This document shows, piece by piece, positions 52,440-64,000 of a stretch of 64,000 nucleotides of DNA (the first letter of the stretch is position 1; every line of letters starts with the position of its first letter). Source of the DNA: Ariolimax columbianus (Eukaryota > Mollusca > Gastropoda > Stylommatophora > Arionidae); assembly GCA_036924085.1 (NCBI GenBank), contig JAVGWX010000013.1:42415893-42479892 (forward strand). The letters run 5' to 3'. The position numbers and the translations under genes were made by a program. The notes under the pieces are model-generated. The model was not told where the DNA came from and did not search any database. It was given only the letters and a program-made list of their open reading frames with translations.

Positions 52440-54042
52440 TATATAACTATGAAGGACGAAACGAACCTGAGAAAACCATCCCTCTATCATCACAACTATA
52501 GAGGATAACCAACTGACAACGAATGATGTGGTAATGCAGCGGTAACGACATTGAGAAGAGGAAATGTGGCCGGCGTGGACAATATCTTACAGGCAAGTGG
52601 AGAGGTAATGGGGAAAGGCCTAAAAAACATCTGCCACAGAATATGGGCGACAGGAAACTGGCCGGACTTATGGACAAAGTCAATGGTTATACCGTTACAT
52701 AAGTCTGGAAACCTAAAGCTGTGCCAACATTACAGAACAATAAGCCTCATTAGCCACCTTAGCAAGGTCATGCTTAGATTAATCCTCGACCGATTGAAAC
52801 CTCAAGCAGAGAACATCATTGCCGAGGAGCAAGCAGGGTTCAGACAGGGAAGAAGCACTACAGAACATATATTTAATTTAAGGTTGCTAAGCGAGAAATA
52901 TCTAGAAATGCAGCAAAAACTGTATCGTGTGTTTATTGATTTTAAGAAGGCGTTTGATAGGGTATGGCATAAAGCGCTATGGGCAACCATGAAAATATAT
53001 AAAATTAACGGACATATTATAAAGGTCCTTGAACACCTGTATTACAAAGCGTCCAGATCAGTTCTTGTAAATGGTAGTCGAGGGGATTGGTTTCGCACAT
53101 CAGTTGGTGTGACACAGCGATGTACACTCTCTCCAACTCTTTTCAATATATTGCTTAAAGGAATTATGAGTGAGGCCCTTGGAGGTCACATTGGTACTGT
53201 CAAGATAGGGTGCCGAACGATTCCCAACATTATTTCTGCAGATTATATCGACGGGTTGGCGGGTTCAGAAGCAGAACTCCAGGAATGGGTCAGAAGGCTA
53301 GACGAAACAACTCTTGACTATGGTATGGAGATAAACGCTTGAAAGAAAAACATAATGACCAACAACACCGAGGCTTTAACAGCAGGATAAAAGCTAACGG
53401 TCAGGAACTCGAAGTGGTTGACCGTTTTAAATATCTAGGGTCGATTGTCAGTGATACAGGATCAAAATGTGAGGTGTTGGCCAGAATAGCGCAGACAATA
53501 GCGACGCTTGCACGGCTCAACAAAATCTGGCAAAACAAACGGTTAGCACTAGGCACGAAAATCAGATTAATACGTACACTTGTCCTGTCAATATTCCTCT
53601 ATGCTTGTGAGACATGGACAGTTACAGCTGACCTTCAGTGAAGGATACAGGCCCTGCAGATGATATGTTTTCGTAGATTTTTAAACGTCACGTACAAAGA
53701 TCAAGTTACAAATGAGGAAATACGAGATATAATTACAACAGCAATAGGGCCTTTTAAAGACCTCTTGGCAACTGTCAAAAGAAGGAAACTCGCTTGGTAC
53801 GGTCACATTTCGAGATCAATTGGTTTTGCAAATACGATCCTCCACGGAAAGGTGCAAGCAGACGACGAAGAGGCCGTCCCAAAAAGAGGTAGCAGGACAA
53901 CCTAATAAAATGGACCAATCTCTGACCAGAAGAGGTTCAGGCAGCGGCCGCTGACAGAGAAGGGAGACGTGGTGTTGCGAGGATGTCTTCATGTGTGCCC
54001 CAACGACCTCATCGGTTACGGGATGACCTGACCTGACCTGAT
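52440..54042 (+). mobile_element. RTE-B (right duplicate)
   Basis: Duplicate of 4579-6173 with the same degraded catalytic motif (SADYIDG). The right copy keeps a short GLAGS segment, about 8 nt longer near 53255, so its RT frame runs to 53342 (263 codons from 52551). The terminal TGACC repeats are intact. It shares most lesions with the left copy. Confidence 0.8.
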
Positions 54043-55775
54043 ATGGAAAGTGTTGAACTTATGCTCTTGTTCGCCATAGGTTTCCACGTTTTGCTAACAT
54101 ATAGGAGCGTACTGAGGACACGGGTATTGTAGACCATGCCTTGGTCTAGGCTGCAAGTTTTAAGATTTTCCCAGACACGTTGTAAGACCGGAAAATACGG
54201 CAGCAGTTTTGTCTATGCGATATCCTATTTCGGTGTCTAGTGAGAGCTTATCGTTGATGAAGGACCCCAGGTAAGTGAACTGGTCCACAGAGGCTAATCC
54301 GTAGTTGTTGATTTCTGCAGTGACATCTATATTTTGTACCAGCACATTTGTTTCATTCAGGCCTGTTGGGAAGTCACTTTTTTGCACGCCTGTAAATAAC
54401 GAGCTATCAAGCTAAGGAGATTTTACTTTCTCTGAATGACAATTGCAGCATAATCAACAAATAACAAGTCCCTGACAGTAACTTCTGTGATCTTGGTCTT
54501 AGCATTTAGTATCTAAAGATTAAACATATAACCATCTGATCTAGTTTGAAGGTAAATTATCCTTTTTTTCATTACCAAATGCGTAATTCCATAGTAGAGC
54601 AAAGACGATTCCGAATAATGTTGGGGCCAGAACGCTGACTTGTTTAACACCACTGTGAATACTGAATGGCTGTGATGCATTACCGTAAAATTGGACTGTT
54701 CCTTTCATATCCTCATGAAATGCACTATTAGCTGCAGCAGTGTGTTAAACATTTTGCCAAAAACACTGAATAGTGACGTGTCTCTGTCCTTATTGTAGTT
54801 ACTTCCATCATCTTTATATGTGTATAGTGTGACAATCTTTGAATCCCTTATGTTTTGAAGTACGATGGATTTTGTTCAACCCTAGCATAGCAGCATGTGC
54901 AGCGGGTTCAAGAGTGTGTCATTACAGGCTTTGATGAGGTCAGGTTGGATCCCGTCGCTGTCTACTCTTCTGCCCAGGGCCAAGTTGCCAATGGCTTTTT
55001 TGACATCTTCTAAAAATGGCTCGACGTCTAGCTCCTCCATTCTCTGGTAACCTTGAAAAGTATCAAAGGCTGTTACAGATACAGTACTTCCGAAGGAGTA
55101 AATACCACAGAGTGCGCAAATTGTCGCTTTATCTCCCATCCTTGTACAGTTATTTTTTCGTCAAAGAGGGATTTGAGTGTGCTTTTGCAAGTGCAACGAA
55201 TAATACAGTTTAATTCCACAATATATTTTTTTGAATTTTCCAGTTTGTGCTGGAGCCTGGATGTTTTCACTGAGCTGGAACGAGTACTCATTTGCACGGA
55301 TGCGAGATACCTGTTAAAGTTGGCACCTGGTGGACTAAGAATTTGCAGAATAACGGCGTTTGCAAGGCGCTTGTATTTATTCAAGATCAGCGCGCTTTGT
55401 CTCGTGAGGGGTGTCATATTTATTTTTGCTTCGAATCAGTGATTTGGTTTAGCAGTCTCTCTACCTGGAGTAACACATTCAGTACCAATTATGTTTTTTT
55501 CCAAAGTTCGCATGTTTATGTTGTGGAATTTTGAGAGTTTCCTCGAAGGTGCCGTTAAAGTAATTGATTAGTGCAGGATCTGACATTTTACTCGTGTCTA
55601 TGTGTGGTTTACCTTTGTGTCTGATGTGATGGAACTTTCTTGATTGCCATTACATTTTGCATCGAACCAGTTCATGGTCTGTGTCACAGTTTGCTCTTTG
55701 ATATTAACATGTGATATTAACATTTTCATAAATTTTGCGTGCTCCAAAGTTACCAAAACAAGACGAAGTACGAAT
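54043..55775 (-). mobile_element. LINE-X middle part with deletion junction (right)
   Basis: Duplicate of 6174-7846 joined directly to the counterpart of about 11688 onward. About 150 bp of LINE-X endonuclease sequence present in the left copy is missing, along with the I-LINE. At the junction (about 55707-55728) the 10-mer GATATTAACA occurs twice in a row with a two-base spacer, as expected of a deletion repaired with a short templated filler. Confidence 0.65.
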
Positions 55776-58402
55776 CGTGATAAGCCCCCAGTATAGCAGT
55801 GAAGTAGAACATGATGTTCCTGACCTGGTATGCTTCTAATGACTGATATCTTGATTTTAATGACGTAGCTGCGGGTCCCAACTTCGTCTCCAGCTGACCC
55901 TGTCTTGGGCCACGGAAGTCCAATGCGTGGTAAGTGCTCCTCTATATGCATCTCGGATGTAGCAGCGTAAAGCAAGGGACTCTGAGCAACGCATTGGAAG
56001 TCTTCCCCGTGGTCTCTTCTTACCCCTGGGGTACCAGACTGCTGCCGTTGTGCTCCATTGACCTTCATTTCGTCGCAATATGTGACCTCCCTACCTACGT
56101 TTTGTCTTTTTTGCATGGATCATCGCATCCTTCACCAGGAACAATCGCCTTATGTCAGAATTGTGGAGATCTTACATACGTTGGTTCCGGGGCGTGATTC
56201 CGACGTGTGTCCCCGTCTCGGCACCGTAACACATCGCAGTGCGTACAGTGGAATTGAAGAGAGATGTTTGTAGGTCTTGGTCATGACAGCCGCCTAGGAC
56301 CATGTTAATAGATAAGAAGGCTACCGAATCCGCGAGACAACGTCTTGTCAGTTAAGGTTCTATGTTATTCTCCATATTGAAAAGACTTCCAACATAAATG
56401 TCCTCGTTGACATCCTCTAATCGTACTTCGCCAAGGAAGACTGGATCACAAGTGGTAAAGCGATTGCGCAACACTTTGGTCTTCGATATATTCATCTCCA
56501 GACTTGCTTTCATGTCCTCTCCATCGAGTAGCTGCATCATTTGGTTGGCTTCTGCTGCGGGCTTTGTAATGAGCACTATGTCATCGGCAAATCGAAGATG
56601 ATTGAGGCGTCTACTGCAAATAAGGATACCAAAGGTCTCCCAGTTGCATCGACTAATGACTGATTCTAAACATGCAAAGAAGAGGTTCGGTGAGATAGGA
56701 TCGCCCTGGTGTACTATTTTTGAAATGGTACCACAATTGGACGTTGGAAGGGACGAAATGTGGCAGTGCAGTTCGTAGAACTGTTGGCCAAAACTCTAAT
56801 GTAACGAGGATCTACACCTTGTTCCAACAGTGAACGCCAGACTAAGTGTGGTTCTACAGAGTCGAAAGCATTTTTATAGTCAATGAAGGTGAATATCAAA
56901 GACGTCTGGAACTCTCAGGCTGCCTCAATACGGCGGCAACAGGTTGAAATGTGGTCCATTGTGATGTACGAACGCCGAAAGCTTGTCTGTTCCACTGGTT
57001 GCGATTCTTCGAGAGTGGTGCGGACTCTAGCAAAGATGCATTTTGTAAACAGCTTGTAAGGGACCGAAAAGAGAGTAATTGGGCGATAGTTTACTAGATC
57101 CTCTTTGTCTCCTTTCTTGCGCAATAGTGTTATCCTCGAGTTGTGCCAGGCAGCAGGTGTTCCTCCCGAATGAAGATAGCGTGTCAAATGTTGCGCTAGT
57201 TCTTGGTAAAGGGGTAGACCGCAATCCCGGATGACCTTCGCAGTGATGCCATCTTCACCTGGGAATTTTCTAGGTAGCATTGACTCGACAGCACGGCGAA
57301 TTTCTAAGGGTAAGAAGTCTGGAAGAGGGGGTAAAGTGGAATGGGAAGGCAATTGAAGGGGTTTCTGATGATCTGAACAGTTTTGTGCAGTATGCTTTCA
57401 TTATTAACTCCATGCCCAGCAGTGATGTTCTGCGAGATCTATTGGAAGCTGTCAGACAAGGAATGATTTGGCGATGTTCAGGAAGGCTATGAGTAGCTAA
57501 ATTAATGCTGCGCCGATATTCAGCAGCTTTGAGTAGACATTCACGGGCAAAGTTTCCATGATATTCTTTGAGCTTTTGCTTAAGGCTTGTGTGGTTGTTT
57601 TGAGAGAGAGCCATCTTACGCCGCTCCTCTACCAAAGCTCGAGTGGTAGGTGAAATACGATATGTGGTGTGAGTCGATGCTGAAAGACTGGCTGCCTTTG
57701 AAATCGATATGATTGTTGCAATCAGATTTACATAGTCAGCATCGATGTCGGTGTCGATAGAAGCTCCTAGATGCACGCTAGCTGCGAGGGTGGTACAAAT
57801 CGAGAGATCGATGAGCGTCTCTGGACCACGGTATGATCGCTGCTGATGAAACTATACATTTTAGAGCAAAGTGGAAACGAGCACAGAAGAGGCGATGGTC
57901 ACTTCTAGTGCAGAAGGAACCAATCACTGAGACATCAGTTGCCGAACTACGATTGGACAAGACATGGTCAATATCATGGCGATGAAATCCACTGGATCCT
58001 ATTTGTGTACTTCTTGTGGATGGACTTCTGGAAAAAGCTGTTACAGGGAAACAGTCAATTTGATTCACAAAAGGTGGTCAGTCTGTGACTTGCGTCGTTC
58101 CTTGATTCTCCAGAGTGTGGCCCCAAATATGTTTCACCATGTTGGCGAGGCCCTTTTCTGGCATTAAAGTCGCCAGTAATGATTTTGTAATAACTAATAA
58201 CTGTGGCGTCGCCGGAGGACTTCATGAAGGTTGTCATATAAATCGGCATCCTCTTGTTTGTCTTTGTCTGCTGTTGGTGCATACACTTGAATCGTTGTCG
58301 AAGTTGTACGTAGCCAGTTATGATATGTACTATTACCTGAAGAGGGCTGGCCCAAAACGGAACCTATCTCTTGTCGCAATGAGGCTCACATTTACGTGAA
58401 TT
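55776..58402 (-). mobile_element. RTE-C (right duplicate)
   Basis: Duplicate of 11746-14370 with the same frameshifts and motif order. The split RT frames lie at 56915-57352, 56714-56899 and 56352-56576. A single-base difference near 57381 changes which frame is open at the fingers start. Confidence 0.8.
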
Positions 58403-58566
58403 TTACATGAAACCTTCAACGCAAACAAAGAAAGCGACCATTGACTAATACATATTCTTATAAAAAGTATATTGGCGTCAGGCCTGGAACACAAGGTAGA
58501 ATCATATGCACTAACAATGATGACAAGTCCGACAGTAGTATGGATACAGAGACAGACAGACACACA

Positions 58567-58819
58567 GGGGACGGCGTGGGCTGGTGGTTAAGTGATACGG
58601 CTCATAACCTGAATGTGCTGGGTTCGATCCCTACCACAGCCCCGGCCGTTACCCCGGGGAAACAAACCCTTAGACAATGCAGGAGGAAGAAGACCCTTAC
58701 ATAAAATGAATGCTGAAGTCGGATGCACTGGGCCGACAGGCGCAAAATAAAAACCACAGTGCAACGCACAACGCCTTGGGGAATAGAAAAATAAGGCGAG
58801 CGCAAAAAAACCCCGAAAA
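58567..58819 (+). mobile_element. SINE-A (right duplicate)
   Basis: Duplicate of the SINE at 14535-14787, keeping both pol III boxes and the shared module. It differs by a few substitutions (AACCTGAATGTG instead of AACCTGAAGGTG). Confidence 0.85.
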
Positions 58820-58891
58820 ATCAGACAGAGTGGGTGCAACACTGTGCATGGATTACATAGAAAATCAGAGAAACAAAATAGTTCGAACACA

Positions 58892-59100
58892 GGACAAGAA
58901 TGAAACCAAAGTTACCAGCTGCTCGTATCTACAATACCAGACACCAGGGTTGCAGAGCAGGAGGGAGACCACGAAAAACATGGATGGATGGTGTCAGTGA
59001 GACGCAGAAGAAACACGGAACGACAACAACATCGACGACAAAGCTGGCACGCGACAGAAAACTACACCTCCACACAACGTCTAAAAATACAAGTGGATAA
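58892..59100 (+). mobile_element. LINE carboxyl-terminal fragment (right)
   Basis: Duplicate of 14860-15035, with the carboxyl frame open over 66 codons from 58900. The left copy has an extra stop near 15029. Confidence 0.5.
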
Positions 59101-59198
59101 AAGATAGTGATACTCTGTTTATATTTAAAACTTGAAGATATTACAGGAGATGTATATGGAAGAATTTCCAATTTGCCAGGAAAATTCCGCTAAATCTG

Positions 59199-59430
59199 GG
59201 TTACACTCTAAGTGGCTACCCCTCAAAAAAACACATGTCCTTCGGTTACCCTCTAAGTGGCTCCCCCTTCAAATAAACACATGTCCTTCGGTTACCCTCT
59301 AAGTGGCTACCCCTTCAAATAAACACATGTCCTTCGGTTACCATCTAAGGGGCTACCACTTCAAATACACACATGTCCTTCGGTTACCCTCTAAGTGGCT
59401 ACCCCTTCAAATAAACACATGTTCTTCGAA
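59199..59430. repeat. 46-bp minisatellite, about 5 units (right)
   Basis: Same repeat as 15167-15305 with two additional units, one of them diverged (ATCTAAGGGGCTACC). The copy-number change accounts for most of the 108-bp offset shift between the duplicates here. Confidence 0.85.
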
Positions 59431-60116
59431 ACGGGCATTGCGATTGGTTAAGTGCATGTTTCCTTACAAGAGGTCAGGACAGAGGATCAAATAGTACCTG
59501 GTCTGTGTTTCAATAACTGGGGCAAAATAACATGAAGATAAAAAGATGTATAAGACTTCATATCGTCATTACACTTAAAGTACGGCTCGCCATTCGGATC
59601 ATCAATTTCAGTTTTTATCCTGGTGTTTCATTTTCCTAGAACAGGGGAAAGATCGATTGATTGATTGAGTGATTGATTTATTGTTTTTTTCCACTCTAAG
59701 TAAATCAAATGCGCATGATTAAAGCTGGGATAGTAACAACAACTCGTTTTCCGAATAGTGCAGTGACAGTTTTAAAAAATATGATCTAATCATGATAAGA
59801 TTGCTAGCCTAGGAGACAACTTTCTTTAATTGCATTTGACGACATGTTTAGTTGGTCCAATCAAATAAAGGCCAGAGATTTTAGTTCCATGTACGGCACA
59901 TTTATCCAACCAATTCACGTCCAATTATTTTATATTGAACCATTCGTTTCAGATCTATCCATCTCTTCCTTGTTTCCTGTGTTGGTCTCTAACTTTAACT
60001 CTAATCTCCCGTTGCATTTTGGTCTGTTTCTGTTTTTCGGCCTTAGGGGATACAGAACAGTTTCTTGGAAGGTTATATAGGTGTTATTCGTTTTAACCTT
60101 GGTACGACTATCGTAG

Positions 60117-60192
60117 AGGGTCTGATTAGTGTAGTAATAGAGCACTCGCCTTTCAAGGGAAGGGTAGAGGTTCATATCCCGCTACCGGCTCC
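60117..60192 (+). mobile_element. tRNA-like sequence (right)
   Basis: Duplicate of 15977-16052, almost identical. Confidence 0.4.
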
Positions 60193-60374
60193 CGTCAGCT
60201 GTATAGGCGGTACGTTTTCAAATGTGTATATGTCCTGCGGTTAAGGAAAGAAAGGCATCGAGAAAGGGAACTGTCCACTATACCTCACACAAGTTGTGAC
60301 TTAACACAATGAAGTCTGATAACACTTCATCTTCGACGGCAGTTTGTACTATGGGACTTGTAAGATGATTATCA

Positions 60375-60809
60375 TCAGGTGCCTTGCCGGTTGACGTTGG
60401 CGATCATGGACCTCCATCCACTACTATCACGTGTGTCGTTTACCAACTCTGTTGTTGATTGTCGCCCCTGCCATTCTCTCAGGTTGTCCAACATCTTTTT
60501 TCTCTGCCTTCCTCTGTCTCTCTTCTCTGCCATCGTTCCCGTTGTCACAGCGTTCTCCAAGCCGCCTCTTCTCATAATATGCCCGAAAAAGAATGACTGC
60601 CTTGTTCTGCTCTTTGCAATTTGTTGTATGTGTATTTGTGGCTCTTCTTTAAATGTATCATTCGTCTTCTCTGCAATCTCTGGTATGTGCATCATCCCTC
60701 TGTAAAACCACATCTCCACTGATTCCGTTGTAAGATCAATATGTTGATAAAAGTGATCAGAGATCACAAGACACCCTGATCCTAGCTTCCTTGGAAACCT
60801 TTTAGACAC
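60375..60809 (-). pseudogene. LINE RT carboxyl end (right)
   Basis: Duplicate of 16235-16678 with a 9-bp in-frame deletion near 60784 that removes three residues of a GRGGSG stretch. Frame otherwise open (144 codons). Confidence 0.75.
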
Positions 60810-61302
60810 TCCATCTAGCAGCTAAGGAAACTGCTGAACACAAAATGGCAAGACAGGATTACATATGCAGAAGTTTTTTTGTCCACATGTCAGATGAGCA
60901 GCTCCCAAAGAAAATATGATATGGTAAGCTTGAGTCAGGCAAGCGAGCTCGTGGTGGCAAATTAAAACGTTACAAAGAAACTCTGGAAGCTTCACTGAAA
61001 AACTGCGGCCTTGACTCTGATGGTTGAGGGAACACTGCTGCTGATCGCTCTGCCTGTCGAAGGAAAATCTCTTCTGTCGCGATTTATATGGAGCAGACAA
61101 GAATCAGGGAAGCTGTACGGAAACAAGCGACATGAAAGTAAAGAGAAATGTGTTTTTCTGCTCTCGGAGCCACATACGCTTTCGGGCTCGGGTTTGGTCA
61201 GCGATCTACGAATCCACTCCAGGATTGACAGATGACAATGCGGTTCTCTTCTGAAACGATGTACAAACAACAACGCAGTGTGTTATTTCGCGCTAACGTT
61301 TA

Positions 61303-61926
61303 TTGAGAGAAAACAATATTAGAAAGATAGATAAAGAAAGGAACCTAGGGGTTAAAATAGATCATATAGGTAAGGTGATGGAGCAAGTTCAGGTAGCAGT
61401 AAAAATGGCAAATGCAACGTTAGGTATGATAAAAAGAAATATTAAACATAGAAACAAGGAAGTGATAGTCAAACTGTATAAAGCATTAGTTAGACCTAGA
61501 TTGGAGTACTGTGTACAGGTGTGGAGGCCTTATCGTAGAGGGGATATAAACATGCTGGAAAGGATACAAAAAAGAGCGACAAAGCTGAAAGTGAGATTTC
61601 AGAATTACAGTTATGAGGAAAGACTAAGAAAAACCGGCCATCAGTATCTAGAAGAGAGAAGAATTCGAGGTGACAATACAGGTTTATAAGAAGATCAGAG
61701 TAATGGATAAATTAGACTATAACAAGTTTTTTTCAAAATACAGCCACCCCCAAGAGCAAGAAGGCATAGCTACAAATTAACTAAAGAGAGGTCCAGATTA
61801 GATATTAGGAAATATTTTTTAGTCAGAGAGTGGTGAATGCTTGGAATGCATTGCCACGGGAGGAGGTAGTGGAGGCAGGGACAATTAATGGATTTAAGAA
61901 TAAATTGGATGCGCATAGCTTTTAGA
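61303..61926 (+). mobile_element. CR1/L2-like LINE 3' fragment (right)
   Basis: Duplicate of 17172-17796. Residue differences include VWRPY instead of VWMPY, the right copy being closer to the family pattern; one T is lost in a homopolymer near 61818. Confidence 0.75.
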
Positions 61927-61949
61927 GCAAAGTAATTTAAATGAAACTA

Positions 61950-62597
61950 GTTATTGACAAACTCTGCAGGGTCTTCTTTCTTCTTCGTAGCGTTCAGGAT
62001 CTTTTGGTCATGCTATATCTGCAGGCCAGTCGCCATGATGAAGTCTGTAGTCTTCACCAGGTCGGAGCGGCTGCCCCACAGCTTTTGTCACAGCTCTGCA
62101 TCCTCTGGCCAGATCCGGCATCTCGATTCCCTATAGATTGGGCATTCCTGTAGAATATGCTCAGAGTTCTGGCCTCTTATTCCACATGGGCACTCATCGG
62201 TGTGTGAAATCTTCAGTCGGTACACATGTTCTAGTAGTCTGCAGTGTCTAGTTCTCAGGCGAAATAAGGTAGTTTGTTGATTTCTTTTGAGTTGGTGAAT
62301 TGGGTCTGGTGTACTGTCTATGTTCCTGTCTTCTCTCCATTGGTGTGTATACTGATTTCTGAGGATGTTCTTGATTTCTCTGTATTGTACTCGATGACTA
62401 AATTGTGCCATTTTGCTGCCATCTTTTGCCAGAGTGTCAGCTCTCTCGTTTCCCGTCATTTCGCATTTGGAGGGTAGCCACTGGAGGGCTATTGTTGAGT
62501 ATCCCTGGCGTTTTCCCAGTTCTGATCTGATCTCTGATAACAGTGGTTCGTTGTTTGTTTTTGGTATTATCTCTAATAGTAGCAGGGTCTTATAAAC
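61950..62597 (-). mobile_element. RNase H LINE fragment (right)
   Basis: Duplicate of 17820-18467 with the same open frame to 62088 and the same SKC substitution. Confidence 0.8.
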
Positions 62598-62820
62598 AAG
62601 TATAAAGACGTTAGGTTAAGTTTCGTTTCACCGGCTTACAGTGTCGTTCGTATGACAATGTGTGATCCATTGTATTTCCCAGGTACGTATGTGTATCGTT
62701 ATGTTCAAGTTCTTGCCCCTGCCAACTAATCTTTCAAACTCAGAGGGTTATTTTAACATGCTACTGTGGCTTGTGAAGCTAGGTTGTCTATTCATTCATT
62801 GCTATAAACTATACAGGTAA

Positions 62821-63403
62821 GAGGGATCGCATCCAGAGGTAATTACAAGAATAGCACAAACAACAGCGACGCTCACTCGGCTGAAACCTATATGGCAAGA
62901 CAAGCGGCTTGCCATCGGCATAAAAGTTAGACTAATGCGCTCTCTGGTGATCTCAATATTTATGTATGCCTGCGAGACGTCGACCACTACAGCAGATATC
63001 CAGGGCAGAGTACATGGAATGGAAATGAGGTGCTATAGAAAACACCTAAATGTTACATATAAAGATCGTGTCACGAACGTAGAAATACGACAGAGAGTTG
63101 AAAACGCTTTTAGTCTTTTTGAAGATCTGTTCACAACAATCAAAAGACGAAAGATGGCCTGGTGCGGGCACGTCGCGAGGTCCAACGGAATTACCAACTC
63201 GATACTCTTTGGTTCCGTGCCGGGAATGAGAGGGCGAGAACGTCCAAGGAAGAGGTGGGTGGACAACATCACTGAGTGGTCAAGCCTTCGTCCCGGTGAG
63301 ATACGACAGGCAGCGGCTGACAGAGAAAGATGGCGTGGGATTTTGGGAGTGTCTTCAAGTGTGCTCCAACGACCTGATGGGTTACAGGATGAACTGAACT
63401 GAT
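62821..63403 (+). mobile_element. RTE-A 3' fragment (right)
   Basis: Duplicate of 18691-19273 with the frame equally open and the terminal TGAAC repeat intact. Confidence 0.8.
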
Positions 63404-63802
63404 ACAGCAGCAATGATTACAAGTAATGCTATCACGGCATGGATCAAGGAACACACTGACTCTAAATAATTTCATGTGATGTCCACAATGGTGGCCGTAT
63501 AGACTTATTCACCTGTCTGATCGTGTGATCACACTCTCAACTCTATCAAATGATGACTCTACCGAAACCTCACTTAGTGTCATTGATGGAAATGTGGGGA
63601 GTACAGGAGTTGGCCACCACACCTGATAAAAAGCTGAGGTCTTGTACATGACTAGTACAAGTCTCAGACACTGCATCATTGACAGCAGTGAGTGCTATTG
63701 GATTACCTTTGCCTCATCTCTCCACAATCATTTACCTTGCATCTTTTTTAACACCTTCATCCATTAGCAGTCATATAACAATGTACATCTCTCTTTCTGT
63801 TC

Positions 63803-63807
<5 letters not shown>

Positions 63808-63833
<26 letters not shown>
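63808..63833. repeat. CT microsatellite
   Basis: A CT run expanded by about 18 bp relative to the left counterpart at about 19675-19690. Confidence 0.8.
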
Positions 63834-63839
<6 letters not shown>

Positions 63840-64000
63840 ATCTCACTTCTTTGGTTTCTTGTTTCTCTGTACTATCAATAAACAAATTTGACTACCAACT
63901 AATGTGTGACAAAAATGAACTGTTGTAATCATATAAGAAATTCCAATGTTCATTGCCCACTGCTAGGAGCAACACAAAATACACAAGGAAGTAAAGCTCA

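Larger units (their letters stand above)
47845..64000. repeat. Right copy of large direct duplication
   Basis: Partner of 1-19852. It keeps the same order of LINE fragments, SINE and minisatellite, but lacks the 3.7 kb I-LINE present at 7953-11626. The sequence just left of 47845 cannot be compared, because its counterpart would lie before the window. The copy is truncated only by the window end, so it may continue well beyond 64000. Confidence 0.97.

Noticed and set aside
55598..56116. 172-codon minus-strand frame spanning the right-hand junction
   Set aside because: It joins unrelated LINE-X and RTE-C sequence across a deletion scar; the fusion is coincidental.
1..64000. LTR retrotransposon, DNA transposase or host multi-exon gene
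   Set aside because: No integrase, protease, transposase motif, paired LTRs or convincing exon series could be found on either strand.

Overview
The window is eukaryotic, almost certainly animal, DNA with no recognisable host gene, rRNA or tRNA gene, CRISPR array or bacterial-type operon. It is made of retrotransposons and tandem repeats. Several non-LTR (LINE) families are present, along with a Penelope-like element, a tRNA-derived SINE and several satellites. This mix suits a repeat-rich invertebrate; a lophotrochozoan such as a mollusc is my best guess, from general family resemblance only. Family names used here (RTE-A, RTE-B, RTE-C, LINE-X, LINE-D, I-LINE, SINE-A) are local labels.

The dominant structure is a very large direct duplication. 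Bases 1-19852 recur at 47845-64000 in the same orientation and order, with few substitutions plus indels. The match runs off both ends of the window, so its full length is unknown. It may be a genomic duplication or two haplotypes placed in tandem by the assembler. The copies differ in one large way: the left copy carries a 3.7 kb I-LINE that is absent from the right copy, where the junction looks like a deletion scar.

Layout of each duplicated block, left to right: LINE-D fragment (-); RTE-A (+) ending in a TGAAC repeat; AT-rich spacer; an old LINE-X (-) split by RTE-B (+) and, in the left copy only, by the I-LINE (+); RTE-C (-); SINE-A (+); small LINE 3' end (+); 46-bp minisatellite; tRNA-like sequence; LINE carboxyl end (-); CR1/L2-like fragment (+); RNase H LINE fragment (-); RTE-A 3' fragment (+).

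Between the copies (19853-47844): unannotated spacer; a degenerate ~55-bp satellite from about 22865 to 32345 with homogenised 60-, 42- and 28-bp subarrays and many insertions, including a 2.8 kb I-LINE; LINE-X tail and I-LINE fragments; a Penelope-like element with RT and GIY-YIG nuclease (34074-35812); a 49-bp satellite; a twin-primed RTE-B copy (38393-39003); and a third, longest I-LINE (39246-43929) inserted in a LINE-X tail.

Nothing here forms a host pathway. The functional logic is that of mobile elements: LINEs encode an APE-type endonuclease, a reverse transcriptase and, in the I-LINE, RNase H, and could mobilise themselves and SINEs. Every copy seen carries at least one frameshift, stop or truncation, so none is clearly autonomous. 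The most interesting leads are a 29-nt module shared by SINE-A and the LINE-X tail, the I-LINE presence/absence junction, a twin-priming inversion, an internally rearranged LINE copy, and the satellite hierarchy.
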